Positions 1 through 7,973 of a stretch of 64,000 nt of DNA are shown in pieces (the first letter of the stretch is position 1; each line of letters starts with the position of its first letter). The position numbers were made by a program, and so were the translations under genes. The stretch comes from Stutzerimonas stutzeri (GTDB taxonomy: Bacteria; Pseudomonadota; Gammaproteobacteria; Pseudomonadales; Pseudomonadaceae), in NCBI RefSeq assembly GCF_018138085.1, contig NZ_CP073105.1, forward strand, positions 4,650,001-4,714,000, read 5' to 3'. The notes under the pieces are model-generated. The model saw only the letters and a program-made list of their open reading frames with translations, did no database searches and was not told the origin of the DNA.

Positions 1-124
1 CAAACACAAGCATCACCACTAAGCCAGCCGCTCCGCAGCGCCGCGCATCGCGGGACTGCCATTCATCACAGCGACACGGCCGAGAAGTTCGGCCGTTCAG
101 CTGGTCTACCCGCAGGGCCGAGAC

Positions 125-568
125 TTACTCGGCCATCATTACCAGCGCTTCCAGCGCCTGGCGCAAATCACTCGGGATCGGTGTCGGCCGGTTGCTGGCA
201 CGATCCACGAACACATGCACGAAGCGTCCCGCCGCACAGGCCTGCGCTTCGCCTGCCTTGAATATCGCCAGCTCGTACTGCACTGAGCTGTTGCCAAGTT
301 TGCCGACCCGCAGGCCGACTTCCAACGCATCGGGAAAGGCGATGGAGGCGAAGTAGTCACAGGACGAGCTGACGACGAACCCCACCACCTCGCCTTGGTG
401 AATATCCAGCCCGCCACGCTCGATCAGATAGGCATTCACCGCGCTGTCGAAATAGCTGTAATAGACGACGTTATTTACGTGGCCGTAGATGTCGTTGTCA
501 TGCCAACGCGTGGTGATCGACTGGAAATGTCGGTAATCGGCGCGCAGGTGCTGCGGTTGTTCGGCCAT
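125..568 (-). CDS. Acyl-CoA thioesterase, 4-hydroxybenzoyl-CoA thioesterase-like (hotdog fold)
   Basis: A 147-residue single-domain hotdog protein. The N-terminal RWHDNDIYGHVNN block is the family signature: the Asp and the GHVNN stretch form the active-site segment of YbgC/FadM-type thioesterases, which hydrolyse acyl-CoA to free acid and CoA in the cytoplasm. The length is normal for the family. It is the last gene of a minus-strand run with an iron-type alcohol dehydrogenase, an acyl-CoA dehydrogenase and a hydroxyacyl-CoA dehydrogenase, so a role in releasing CoA from acyl intermediates of that pathway is inferred. The substrate cannot be read from the sequence. The ATG follows a purine-rich AAGGATTCTCC leader. 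Confidence 0.85.
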   Translation of the reverse strand: MAEQPQHLRADYRHFQSITTRWHDNDIYGHVNNVVYYSYFDSAVNAYLIERGGLDIHQGEVVGFVVSSSCDYFASIAFPDALEVGLRVGKLGNSSVQYELAIFKAGEAQACAAGRFVHVFVDRASNRPTPIPSDLRQALEALVMMAE

Positions 569-626
569 CTGGAGAATCCTTGTTCAGCAAACCGGCACAC
601 CGCAGGCGAAGCGGTGCGCCAACGAG

Positions 627-1790
627 TCAATAAGCGGCGCGGTAGATGGCCAGGGCATCGGCCTCGGTCACTTCGCGCGGATTGTTGACCAGCAGGCGCT
701 GTTGCAGCATCGCCTCCTTGGCCAGCTGCGGCAACATATCTTCCGGCACGCCGGCATCGCGCAGGCGGGTCGGCAGGCCGACACGCGCGCTCATCTGCTC
801 GAATTCCTGAATCAGCTGCTCGGCATAGGTGGACGGGTCATCCGTACGCAGCCGATCACCGAGGATGATCGGTGCCAGCTCGCCGTAGTGCGTGGTCGCG
901 GCGCTGACGTTGAAGCGCAGCACCTGTGGCAACACCAGCGCGTTCGACAGGCCGTGCGGAATATGGAAATTGCCACCCAGCGGATAGGCCAGCGCATGCA
1001 CCGCCGCCACCGGCGCGTTGGCAAACGCTTGGCCGGCCAGACAGGCGCCGAGCAGCATGGCCTGGCGCGCCTCGCGGTTGCTGCCGTTGTGCACGGCCTC
1101 GTCGAGATTGGCGGCCAGCAGGCGCAGCGCCTCGCGGGCCAGCAGGTCGGACATCGGGTTCTTCTTCAGCGCGCTGGTGTAGGCCTCGATGGCGTGCACC
1201 ATGGCGTCGATCCCAGTGGCAGCGGTCACGGCCGGCGGCAGGCCGAGGGTGAGGTCGGCATCGAGCAGCGCCAGATCCGGCAGCAGCAGTGGCGAGACCA
1301 CGCCCATCTTGGTCGTCTCGCCGGTGGTGATGATGGCGATCTGCGTAACCTCGGAACCGGTGCCGGCGGTGGTCGGCACCTGGATCAACGGTAGGCGCTG
1401 GCCCTTGGCATTTCCGACGCCGTAGACGTCCTGCAGCGTCTGCTGGCAGGCAGGATGCGCCAGCAGCGCCACCAGCTTGGCCACGTCCATCGAGCTGCCA
1501 CCACCGAAGCCGATCACCAGATCGGCCTTGGCTGACCGGGCCTGCTCCACAGCCGCCAGTACGATGTGCTCCGGCGGGTCGGCGACCACCTGATCGTAGA
1601 CCGCCACGGCAAGCCCCTCGGCCTCGAAGCCCGGCAACACCTCATTGAGCAGGCCGAAACGGGTAATGCCCGGATCGGTTACCACCAGCACCGAGCGCGC
1701 CCCACGTTCTTTGCAGAGGCTGGCCAGCCGGCGCGACGAGCCGGGCTCGCAGATCAATTGGGCGGTTGTGGCAAAGCTGAACGGATGCAT
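627..1790 (-). CDS. Iron-containing alcohol dehydrogenase
   Basis: A 387-residue group III (Fe-dependent) alcohol dehydrogenase. The N-terminal half has the NAD(P)-binding GGGSSMDVAK motif. The C-terminal half has the metal-site signature regions GIDAMVHAIEAYTS and HALAYPLGGNFHIPHGLSN, which supply the Asp and His ligands of the metal. Length is typical. The start is supported by a strong AGGAGG 7 nt before the ATG. It probably interconverts an alcohol and an aldehyde with NAD(H) in the cytoplasm. Being next to acyl-CoA genes suggests work on a fatty or branched alcohol/aldehyde; this is inference. It is separated by 58 nt from the downstream thioesterase and by about 245 nt of repeat-like DNA from the upstream acyl-CoA dehydrogenase. 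Confidence 0.9.
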   Translation of the reverse strand: MHPFSFATTAQLICEPGSSRRLASLCKERGARSVLVVTDPGITRFGLLNEVLPGFEAEGLAVAVYDQVVADPPEHIVLAAVEQARSAKADLVIGFGGGSSMDVAKLVALLAHPACQQTLQDVYGVGNAKGQRLPLIQVPTTAGTGSEVTQIAIITTGETTKMGVVSPLLLPDLALLDADLTLGLPPAVTAATGIDAMVHAIEAYTSALKKNPMSDLLAREALRLLAANLDEAVHNGSNREARQAMLLGACLAGQAFANAPVAAVHALAYPLGGNFHIPHGLSNALVLPQVLRFNVSAATTHYGELAPIILGDRLRTDDPSTYAEQLIQEFEQMSARVGLPTRLRDAGVPEDMLPQLAKEAMLQQRLLVNNPREVTEADALAIYRAAY

Positions 1791-1841
1791 CGGTGCCTCC
1801 TGATTGTTTTGATTCGGGGTTGAGAGAGCAGCAGATCAAAA

Positions 1842-2030
1842 GCCCCCTCACCCCAGCCCTCTCCCCCAAGGGAGAGGGGGTAGTTCTGTGTACCTGTCGA
1901 GCAAGGTGGCAACCAAGCCAACAGCCCTGCCCGATCTCACCACGTAGTTGTGCCTAACGCCGTCCAGGCCCCTCCCCTCTGGGGAGAGGATTGAGGCGCC
2001 CGGCGTAGGGGTGAGGATGGGCGCCTCGGC
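1842..2030. repeat. Interspersed palindromic element between Fe-ADH and acyl-CoA dehydrogenase genes
   Basis: The 245-bp gap holds a 9-bp perfect stem, CCCTCTCCC/GGGAGAGGG at 1857-1878, within a CCCCTCACCCC context. About 130 bp further on, an inverted counterpart appears (CTCCCCTCTGGGGAGAGG around 1973-1990, then GGGGTGAGG near 2008-2016). The two arms make a long imperfect inverted repeat of the kind scattered through Pseudomonas genomes. It may also act as a transcription stop or mRNA 3' stabiliser for the minus-strand acyl-CoA dehydrogenase mRNA. No ORF of merit lies inside. Confidence 0.5.
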
Positions 2031-2035
2031 CTCAC

Positions 2036-3826
2036 TCAAAACGCAAAATCCGCCTCCGGCAACGCCATCAAACACCCCGCCCCGCCCTGGATCGCTTCCC
2101 GGTGCGCACTCGCTCGCGGCAATACGCGACGCAGGTAGAAGTCCGCGCTGGCCAGCTTGGCCTGGTAGAAGGCCTCTTCACCGGCACCCTGCTCCAGCGC
2201 ATCCTGCGCGCGCGCCGCCGCCTGCAACCAGAGCCCGGCCAACAACACATAGGCCGAGTACTGCAGGAAATCCACCGACACCGCCCCAATTTCCTGAGGG
2301 TCGCGGCCGGTGGCAGCGATGATCTCGGCGCTCAGTTCGCGCCATTCGCCGATCCGCGCCTGGAGCTTCGCCGCCATGTCCCGCAACGCCGGGCGATCAA
2401 TCTGCTGGTCGCAAATCTCGCTGAACTCCGCCTGCAACGCCGACAGCTCCGCGCCGCCGTCACCGAGCAGTTTGCGGCGGATATAGTCCAGCGCCTGGAT
2501 GCCGTTGGTGCCTTCATAGAGCTGGGTGATGCGGCTGTCGCGCATCAGTTGCTCCATGCCCCACTCGCGGATGTAGCCATGACCGCCGTAGACCTGCACC
2601 CCGAGGCTTGCGACTTCCTGGCCCATGTCGGTGAAGAAGGCTTTGACGATGGGGATCAGCAACGCCGCGCGCTTGCTCGCCGCTTTGCGGTAGCTCGGCT
2701 CGGGATGGCCGTGTTCGAGGTCCAGCTGGCGCGCACAGTACGCCGCCAACATGCGGCTGCCTTCGACCAGTGTCTTCTGCGTCAGCAGCATGCGCCGCAC
2801 ATCCGGGTGGACGATGATAGGGTCGGCGACCTTGTCCGGGTGCACCGCGCCGGCCAGCCCGCGCGACTGCAAGCGCTCGCGGGCATAGGCCAGCGAGCCC
2901 TGATACGCCTGCTCTGCAATGCCAAGCCCCTGCAACCCGACCTGGAAGCGCGCGTCGTTCATCATGGTGAACATGCACGCCAGGCCCTGGTTCGGCTCGC
3001 CGACGATCCAACCGGTCGCGCCATCGAAGTTCATCACGCAGGTGGCCGCGCCCTTGATGCCCATCTTGTGCTCGATGGCACCGCAGCTCAGCGCGTTGCG
3101 CTCGCCCGGCGTGCCGTCGGCGTTGGCGATGAATTTGGGCACCAGCAGCAGGCTGATGCCCTTCACCCCGGCCGGCGCATCCGGCAGCCGCGCCAGCACC
3201 AGGTGCACGATGTTCTCGCTCATGTCGTGCTCGCCGCCGGAGATGAAGATCTTACTGCCGCTGACCCGGTAGCTGCCGTCCGCCTGGGGTTCGGCCCTGG
3301 TGCGCAGCAACGCCAGATCGGTCCCGGCCTGCGGCTCGGTCAGGCACATGGTGCCGCTCCAGCTGCCGCTGACCAGCTTTTCCAGATAGGCGTTCTTCAG
3401 CTCGTCGCTGCCGTGCTTGTACAGCGCCAGCACCGCGCCTTCGGTGAGGCCCGAGTAGATGCGGAAGGACAGCGAGGCGCCCATCAGCATCTCGTGGAAG
3501 TTGCACGCCACCAGCTGCGGGAAGCCCTGCCCACCGTACTCGGTTGGCCCGGTCATGCTCGCCCAGCCGTTGTCGACGTACTGCTTGTAGGCCTCGACGA
3601 AGCCCTGCGGCGTGCGGACTTCGCCGTTTTCGAGGGTCACGCCTTCCTCATCGCTGTTGCGATTGAGCGGCGCGATCTCACCGCCGGTGTAGCGCGCGGC
3701 TTCTTCCAGCACGCCGTCGATCAGCTCGCGGTCCAGGCCGTTGCCGAGCAGCTCGCAATGAGCGCTGGCGTCGAACAGCTCGTGCAGCACGAAGCGCATG
3801 TCACGCAGGGGCGCCTTGTATTCCAT
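2036..3826 (-). CDS. Acyl-CoA dehydrogenase with C-terminal extension (ACAD_C type)
   Basis: A 596-residue FAD-dependent acyl-CoA dehydrogenase. It is longer than the usual roughly 380-residue form because it carries the extra C-terminal domain of DmdC/FadE-like members. Motifs seen are MCLTEPQAGTDL (FAD/acyl binding), the GGHGYIREWGMEQLMRD block and YEGTNGIQALD, where the Glu is the expected catalytic base. It should oxidise an acyl-CoA to the trans-2-enoyl-CoA and pass electrons to ETF. The start ATG has a GGAGG 8 nt upstream, which overlaps the end of the upstream 3-hydroxyacyl-CoA dehydrogenase gene (2-nt gap), so the two are cotranscribed and probably translationally coupled. Chain-length preference is unknown. 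Confidence 0.9.
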   Translation of the reverse strand: MEYKAPLRDMRFVLHELFDASAHCELLGNGLDRELIDGVLEEAARYTGGEIAPLNRNSDEEGVTLENGEVRTPQGFVEAYKQYVDNGWASMTGPTEYGGQGFPQLVACNFHEMLMGASLSFRIYSGLTEGAVLALYKHGSDELKNAYLEKLVSGSWSGTMCLTEPQAGTDLALLRTRAEPQADGSYRVSGSKIFISGGEHDMSENIVHLVLARLPDAPAGVKGISLLLVPKFIANADGTPGERNALSCGAIEHKMGIKGAATCVMNFDGATGWIVGEPNQGLACMFTMMNDARFQVGLQGLGIAEQAYQGSLAYARERLQSRGLAGAVHPDKVADPIIVHPDVRRMLLTQKTLVEGSRMLAAYCARQLDLEHGHPEPSYRKAASKRAALLIPIVKAFFTDMGQEVASLGVQVYGGHGYIREWGMEQLMRDSRITQLYEGTNGIQALDYIRRKLLGDGGAELSALQAEFSEICDQQIDRPALRDMAAKLQARIGEWRELSAEIIAATGRDPQEIGAVSVDFLQYSAYVLLAGLWLQAAARAQDALEQGAGEEAFYQAKLASADFYLRRVLPRASAHREAIQGGAGCLMALPEADFAF

Positions 3827-3828
3827 GC

Positions 3829-5067
3829 TCAGGCCTCCTTCTTGTAGTCGACGAAGCGACCACCGAGCGTGGCCAGGCTGTCGATCAGCTCGGCAGGCTG
3901 CCAGTGCGCGCCGTGCTGCTCGGCCAATGCATTGAGGCGATCACGAATGGCTGGCAGGCCCTGCCGATCGGCCCAGGTCATCGGCCCGCCGACTTCGGCC
4001 GGGAAGCCGTAGCCGTACAGATAAACGGTATCGATATCGGCACTGGACTCGGCCATGCCTTCCTCGAGGATCTTCGCGCCTTCGTTGACCAGCGCCAGCA
4101 GGCAGCGCTCGAGAATTTCCTCCGAGCCGATCTCACGACGCTGATAACCGAGGCGCTCGGACTCGCGCTGCACCAGCGCATCCACTTCCGGGTCGTGCTC
4201 GGCCTGGCGGCTTCCCTCGGCGTAGCGGTAGTAGCCCATGCGCGACTTCTGGCCGAAGCGGCCCAGCTCGCAGAGGCGGTTGTCGACCTGCACTTCCGCC
4301 TCGTCCTGCCCTTTGCCGGCCAGTTCGCGGGCCCGCCATTCCAGGTCGATGCCGACCACGTCGTACATGCGGAACGGCCCCATGGCGAAGCCGAAACCCT
4401 GCAGCGCGGCATCCACCTGATGCGGGTAGGCGCCCTCGAGCAGCATCATCCGTGCCTCGCGCACGTAGGTGGCGAGCATGCGGTTGCCGATGAAGCCCGG
4501 GCAATTGCCGGCAATCACGCTGACCTTGCCCATGCGCTTGCCGAGTTCGGTGGACGCCTCGAGCACGGCTTTGGACGTCTTCGCGCCGCGGACAATTTCC
4601 AGCAGCTTCATGATGTGCGCCGGGCTGAAGAAGTGCAGGCCCACGACCTGCTCCGGGCGCCCGGTGACCGCAGCAATGGCGTCGATGTCCAGCGCCGAGG
4701 TGTTGCTGGCCAGGATGCCGGCCGGCTTCACGATGCCGTCCAGCTCGCGGAAGATGTTCTGCTTGAGTTCGAGGTTCTCGTACACCGCCTCGATTACCAG
4801 ATCCACATCCGCCAGCGCCTGGTAGTCGGCCGCCTTGCTGATGCAGGCGCGACGCGCTTGGGCCTGGGCTTCGTCGATGCGGCCCTGACGGACGTTGTGC
4901 GCGTAGGTATCGGCGACCACGCCCAACGCCTGTTCGAGCATCTCAGGATTGTTGTCCAGCCACAGCACCTGCACACCGGCGTTGGCCAGGCTCATGACGA
5001 TACCGCGGCCCATGGTGCCCGCGCCGATCACGGCGGCGGTCTGGATATCGAAGCGGGTTTGGCTCAT
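3829..5067 (-). CDS. 3-hydroxyacyl-CoA dehydrogenase
   Basis: 412 residues from the chosen ATG (MSQTRFDIQTAAVIGAG). An upstream in-frame start at 5109 would add 14 unconserved residues. The N-terminal Rossmann fold has GAGTMGRGI, and HFFSPAHIMKLLEIV is the active-site segment. Two helical C-terminal domains follow, as in the dehydrogenase half of FadB. It should oxidise L-3-hydroxyacyl-CoA to 3-ketoacyl-CoA with NAD+. No enoyl-CoA hydratase domain is fused and no thiolase gene is nearby, so the pathway needs partners from elsewhere. It is the first gene of the minus-strand cluster and is divergent from the LysR gene, the usual arrangement for regulation by that LysR protein. Confidence 0.9.
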   Translation of the reverse strand: MSQTRFDIQTAAVIGAGTMGRGIVMSLANAGVQVLWLDNNPEMLEQALGVVADTYAHNVRQGRIDEAQAQARRACISKAADYQALADVDLVIEAVYENLELKQNIFRELDGIVKPAGILASNTSALDIDAIAAVTGRPEQVVGLHFFSPAHIMKLLEIVRGAKTSKAVLEASTELGKRMGKVSVIAGNCPGFIGNRMLATYVREARMMLLEGAYPHQVDAALQGFGFAMGPFRMYDVVGIDLEWRARELAGKGQDEAEVQVDNRLCELGRFGQKSRMGYYRYAEGSRQAEHDPEVDALVQRESERLGYQRREIGSEEILERCLLALVNEGAKILEEGMAESSADIDTVYLYGYGFPAEVGGPMTWADRQGLPAIRDRLNALAEQHGAHWQPAELIDSLATLGGRFVDYKKEA

Positions 5068-5169
5068 TGCAGCTGTCCTCGTCGCAAGGCGGAAAAAACT
5101 GGAGACCAACCATAGACGAAGACGCTACTATTTTTGAAATTTAGTCTTGTGATGTTTCAGATTCACCAA
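5068..5169. promoter_or_regulatory. Divergent promoter region between hydroxyacyl-CoA dehydrogenase and lysR
   Basis: A 102-bp intergenic gap that is visibly AT-richer than its flanks (TATTTTTGAAATTTAG around 5129-5145). It must contain both promoters, and a LysR-type protein would be expected to bind here. I do not see an unambiguous T-N11-A operator, so only the region is reported. Confidence 0.5.
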
Positions 5170-6081
5170 ATGAATATCTACAACTTCGACCTCAACTTGC
5201 TTCGCGTCCTGGACGCCCTGCTACGCGAACGCAACGTGTCTCGCGCCGCCGAGCGGCTTTCGCTCAGTCAACCGGCCGTCAGCAACGCCCTGAACCGTTT
5301 GCGCGAACTGCTCGATGATCCGTTGCTGGTTCGGGTAGGGCGCGCCATGCAGCCGACGCCGCGCGCGCTGAGTCTGGAGGCGCCGATTCGCGATGCGCTG
5401 CAACAGATCGAACATACGCTGAATGCCGGCGACTTCTTCGATCCCGCCAGCAGCCGCCAACGCTTCGTCATCGCCGTGACCGATTACGTCGAGTTGATCT
5501 GCATGCCAGCGTTGATGGCACATCTGGCGCGCGTGGCGCCCGGCATCCAGCTGTCGATTCAACACCTGACTCCGAGCCTGCCCGCGGCGGCGCTGGATGA
5601 TGGCGAGCTGGACCTGGTGCTGGGCCGTTTCGTCGAGGTGCCGACGCGTTTTCACGCTCGCCGCTGGGCCAGCGAAACGCTGCAGGTCGCGGTGCGCAAG
5701 AGCCATCCGTTGGTTGGCGACAGCCTGGATCTCGACGGATTCCTCCGTCTGCGTCACCTCTGGGTCCATGGCGGGCAGACGCGCGGGATGGTCGATCAAT
5801 GGCTGGAGGAGCAGGGCTTGAGCCGGGACGTCGTGTATACCACCCCGAACTACCTGCAAGCCGCACATATCGTCGCCAGCAGCGACCTGGCCGCGGTACT
5901 CCCGACAGCGCTCGCCCGGCACTTCGCCAAGCTGCTGCCGCTGCAACTCTTCGATCTGCCGTTCGATCTCGGTGCCTTCCAGCTGGACATCGTCAGCGTG
6001 GCCCAGCGAGAGCGGGACGCGGCGCTACAGTGGCTGATCGAGCAGATCGCGGCGATAACGGCTAGCGGCACGGTGCGATGA
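5170..6081 (+). CDS. LysR-family transcriptional regulator
   Basis: 303 residues from ATG 5170 (MNIYNFDLNLLRVLDALL). The upstream start at 5134 only adds a short unconserved tail. The N-terminal winged helix-turn-helix is clear (NVSRAAERLSLSQPAVSNAL, then LRELLDDPLLVR) and is followed by a roughly 200-residue effector-binding domain. The N-terminus and the short YVELICMPALMAHL segment resemble NodD/NahR-type members. It is divergent from the acyl-CoA gene cluster and is inferred to control it in response to a pathway intermediate. Its 3' end runs into a bidirectional terminator at 6118-6142. Confidence 0.92.
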   Translation: MNIYNFDLNLLRVLDALLRERNVSRAAERLSLSQPAVSNALNRLRELLDDPLLVRVGRAMQPTPRALSLEAPIRDALQQIEHTLNAGDFFDPASSRQRFVIAVTDYVELICMPALMAHLARVAPGIQLSIQHLTPSLPAAALDDGELDLVLGRFVEVPTRFHARRWASETLQVAVRKSHPLVGDSLDLDGFLRLRHLWVHGGQTRGMVDQWLEEQGLSRDVVYTTPNYLQAAHIVASSDLAAVLPTALARHFAKLLPLQLFDLPFDLGAFQLDIVSVAQRERDAALQWLIEQIAAITASGTVR

Positions 6082-6116
6082 CACGGCGCCTGAAGGCCAG
6101 ACTTTCCTGCAGGCAA

Positions 6117-6226
6117 CAAAAAACCCGCCGAAGCGGGTTTTTCCTGACCATTCCGAATCCTTCCGGTTGCCGTCCTGGCGATGGTCGATCCTCCTTGATC
6201 CTGAGCGCGTCCTGCACTTCAGAGAT
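6117..6226 (-). ncRNA. Rsm-type small RNA, copy 1 (predicted RsmA/CsrA-titrating sRNA)
   Basis: The predicted minus-strand transcript is about 110 nt. It starts just after a TAATCT -10 box (6233-6238) and ends in a Rho-independent terminator. Its body has about nine GGA triplets in roughly 90 nt. The hairpins present GGA in the loop: AGTGC-AGGAC-GCGCT, GATC-AAGGAG-GATC, GCC-AGGAC-GGC and CCGGA-AGGA-TTCGG. GACCAT/ATGGTC can pair across the last two. This is the architecture of the RsmX/Y/Z RNAs that bind RsmA/CsrA and relieve its translational repression. A second diverged copy with the same fold lies at 7590-7696. No protein-coding potential was seen. The assignment is structural, not by homology search. 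Confidence 0.75.
6118..6142. terminator. Bidirectional Rho-independent terminator (lysR / Rsm-like RNA copy 1)
   Basis: ACCCGC-CGAA-GCGGGT stem with an A-run on one side and a T-run on the other, so it can stop transcription from both strands. On the plus strand it lies 36 nt after the lysR stop codon; on the minus strand it ends the small RNA described below. Confidence 0.85.
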
Positions 6227-6281
6227 GGGCATAGATTAGGCTTCGGATGGTCTTGGCTAAATAGCCGATCGCTGCGATCCG

Positions 6282-6299
6282 TGTAAGCCTTTCGCTATA
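6282..6299 (-). promoter_or_regulatory. Conserved upstream element of Rsm-like RNA copy 1 (possible GacA site)
   Basis: On the plus strand this reads TGTAAG-CCTTTC-GCTATA. One half is a perfect match and the other a weak (3/6) match to the GacA box TGTAAG-N6-CTTACA. It is centred about 65 nt upstream of the predicted start of the minus-strand RNA, where GacA sites sit in rsm promoters. The same element is kept at the same distance in copy 2. Confidence 0.55.
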
Positions 6300-6377
6300 G
6301 TCGCAACCAATTAGCCGTTTCGCTGTCGTGCCGGGCTGCGAAACGGACTGTCAAAAGGACCGATCGGCAGCCCGCGA

Positions 6378-7253
6378 TCACCGTTCCAGGAACGCCAGCA
6401 GGTCCTGGTTGAGGCGGTCCTTGTGGGTGTCGGCCAGGCCATGCGGCGCGCCCGGGTACACGATGAGCTCGGCATTGCGAACAATGGCCGCCGATGCCCG
6501 GGCAGCGGTGTCGATCGGCACGATCTGATCGTCGTCGCCATGGATCACCAGCGTCGGGACATCGAATTTCTTCAGGTCCTCGCGGAAATCAGTCGCGGAG
6601 AAGGCTGCGATCGAGTCATAGGTATTCTTGTGGCCGGCTTGCATACCCTGTACCCAGAAGGACTGGATCAAGCCCTGCGACGGTTTCGCGTCGGGCCGGT
6701 TGTAGCCGAAAAACGGCCCCGAAGCGATATCCAGATAAAGCTGCGAACGGTTGTCCAGCGAGGCCTGGCGCAGCCCGTCGAAGACGTCCAGCGGCACGCC
6801 ATTCGGATTGCTGTCGGTCTTGAGCATCAACGGCGGGACCGCGGCGACCAGCACGGCCTTCTTCACACGCCCCGTGCCGTGGCGACCGATGTAACGCGCC
6901 ACCTCACCGCCGCCGGTGGAGAAGCCAACCAGGGTGGCGTCCTTCAGGTCCAGTGCCTCGAGGACCGCCGCGAGATCGTCGGCGTAATGGTCCATGTCGT
7001 TGCCATCCCACGGCTGGCTGGAACGGCCATGGCCGCGGCGGTCATGGGCAACGACCCGATATCCCTTCGACGCCAGGAACATCATCTGCGACTCCCAGCT
7101 GTCCGAATTCAGCGGCCAGCCGTGGCTGAAGGTAACCACCTGGCCGTCACGCGGGCCCCAGTCCTTGTAGTAGAGGCTGACGCCATCGCGAGTGGTGACG
7201 TAGCTGCCGGACAAAGCGTTGGCTGCCGTTTGGGTAGAAGTCGATGCGCTCAT
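6378..7253 (-). CDS. Alpha/beta hydrolase, chloroperoxidase (non-haem haloperoxidase) type
   Basis: 291 residues from ATG 7253, which has GAGGAA 8 nt upstream. The longer frame to 7316 has no good ribosome site. Features are the oxyanion region [11 protein letters not shown], the nucleophile elbow GFSTGGGE with Ser112, the acid region HGDDDQIVP (Asp240-242) and His271 in GAPHGL. It is a cytoplasmic serine hydrolase of the cofactor-free haloperoxidase group, usually an esterase or perhydrolase. The physiological substrate is unknown. It stands alone, bracketed by two direct copies of an Rsm-like sRNA gene (6117-6226 and 7590-7696) that are transcribed in the same direction. Confidence 0.88.
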   Translation of the reverse strand: MSASTSTQTAANALSGSYVTTRDGVSLYYKDWGPRDGQVVTFSHGWPLNSDSWESQMMFLASKGYRVVAHDRRGHGRSSQPWDGNDMDHYADDLAAVLEALDLKDATLVGFSTGGGEVARYIGRHGTGRVKKAVLVAAVPPLMLKTDSNPNGVPLDVFDGLRQASLDNRSQLYLDIASGPFFGYNRPDAKPSQGLIQSFWVQGMQAGHKNTYDSIAAFSATDFREDLKKFDVPTLVIHGDDDQIVPIDTAARASAAIVRNAELIVYPGAPHGLADTHKDRLNQDLLAFLER

Positions 7254-7451
7254 GATCTGTTTCCTCGGTAGTCGATGGCTAGGGGCGGCAAGCGGTGTGC
7301 TCGCCGGTGAAGCCATGTTGCCAAGGGCAGATTACGTTTCGGATGCATAGCGTCCGCAAAAAGCGACAGATCGTCTAAATCAAACCAGACGCCTGTGATG
7401 ATCGCCTTGCTCGCTTCTTCAGACCTGTGCACTCCCGAAGCAGTCGACCCA

Positions 7452-7544
7452 TTCGCGGTCAAGACCGCTCCCACAAGAGCCGCGCGCTATGCGCATGGCC
7501 TCACCTGCAAACACAACTCTCTGTAGGAGCGGTCTTGACCGCGA
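7452..7544. repeat. REPIN-like pair of inverted REP elements (cluster 1)
   Basis: Two copies of a short REP with core GCGGTCTTGACCGC lie in opposite orientation at 7452-7474 and 7523-7544, separated by 48 bp. The same element recurs in clusters at 52175-52932 and 59178-59731. It sits in the 337-bp gap between the hydrolase start and the second Rsm-like RNA; nothing else was recognised there. Confidence 0.8.
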
Positions 7545-7589
7545 GCTTTTCAGCGGAGCCTCGCTATCAATGGGCTGAACCTGAAAAAG

Positions 7590-7696
7590 CAAAAACCCGC
7601 CGAAGCGGGTTTTTTCTGACCGTACCGAATCCGTTCGAGTGCCGTCCTGGCGATGGTCGATCATCCTGATCCTGAGCGCGTCCTGCGCTTCAGAGT
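7590..7696 (-). ncRNA. Rsm-type small RNA, copy 2 (predicted RsmA/CsrA-titrating sRNA)
   Basis: The predicted minus-strand transcript is about 107 nt, downstream of a TAATCT -10 box at 7703-7708. Hairpins on plus coordinates are: 7675-7689 (AGCGC-AGGAC-GCGCT read on the minus strand), 7659-7671 (GATC-AGGAT-GATC), 7641-7651 (GCC-AGGAC-GGC), 7626-7637 (CGAA-CGGA-TTCG) and the terminator at 7591-7615. Each of the first four puts a GGA in its loop. Compared with copy 1, changes in stems keep pairing (a G-C becomes a G-U; CGAA/TTCG replaces CCGGA/TTCGG), which argues that the structure is selected. It is expected to sequester RsmA-type proteins under Gac control. Confidence 0.75.
7591..7615. terminator. 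Rho-independent terminator of Rsm-like RNA copy 2
   Basis: AAAAACCCGC-CGAA-GCGGGTTTTTT: a 6-bp GC stem with a T-run on each strand. It is near-identical to the terminator of copy 1. Confidence 0.85.
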
Positions 7697-7752
7697 GGGT
7701 GTAGATTAAGTACTTCCGGCCCTGAGCTGAAGCGGCGATCGGCGCAGCTTTT

Positions 7753-7770
7753 TGTAAGCCTTTGGCTATA
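7753..7770 (-). promoter_or_regulatory. Conserved upstream element of Rsm-like RNA copy 2 (possible GacA site)
   Basis: Plus-strand TGTAAG-CCTTTG-GCTATA, matching the element upstream of copy 1 at 6282-6299. It is 44 nt from the -10 box, against 43 nt in copy 1. The next 200 bp (7771-7973), up to the end of the DUF4432 gene, hold nothing recognised. Confidence 0.55.
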
Positions 7771-7973
7771 GCTGAGTGAGCCGTGTTTGGGCGATAGAAC
7801 ATGGACTCCGCTTGAGCGTCCGCGGGCAAACCGAGCACGGCAGACCAGAAGACCCGGAACAGAGCGGCGCATCGGCTCAGTCGGATATGCTTGGCGACCC
7901 GTGACCACCATTCCTAACGCAGCAGACGAGGCGCTCCCCGCTTTTCCGTCAATAACCTTGCACTGAGTGCGTA

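Noticed and set aside
76..96. Stem-loop ACGGCCGA/TCGGCCGT downstream of the thioesterase gene
   Set aside because: Good 8-bp stem but no T-run on the minus strand, so not called as a terminator.
2102..3847. 581-codon plus-strand open frame opposite the acyl-CoA dehydrogenase
   Set aside because: Shadow of a well-supported gene; no recognisable motif.
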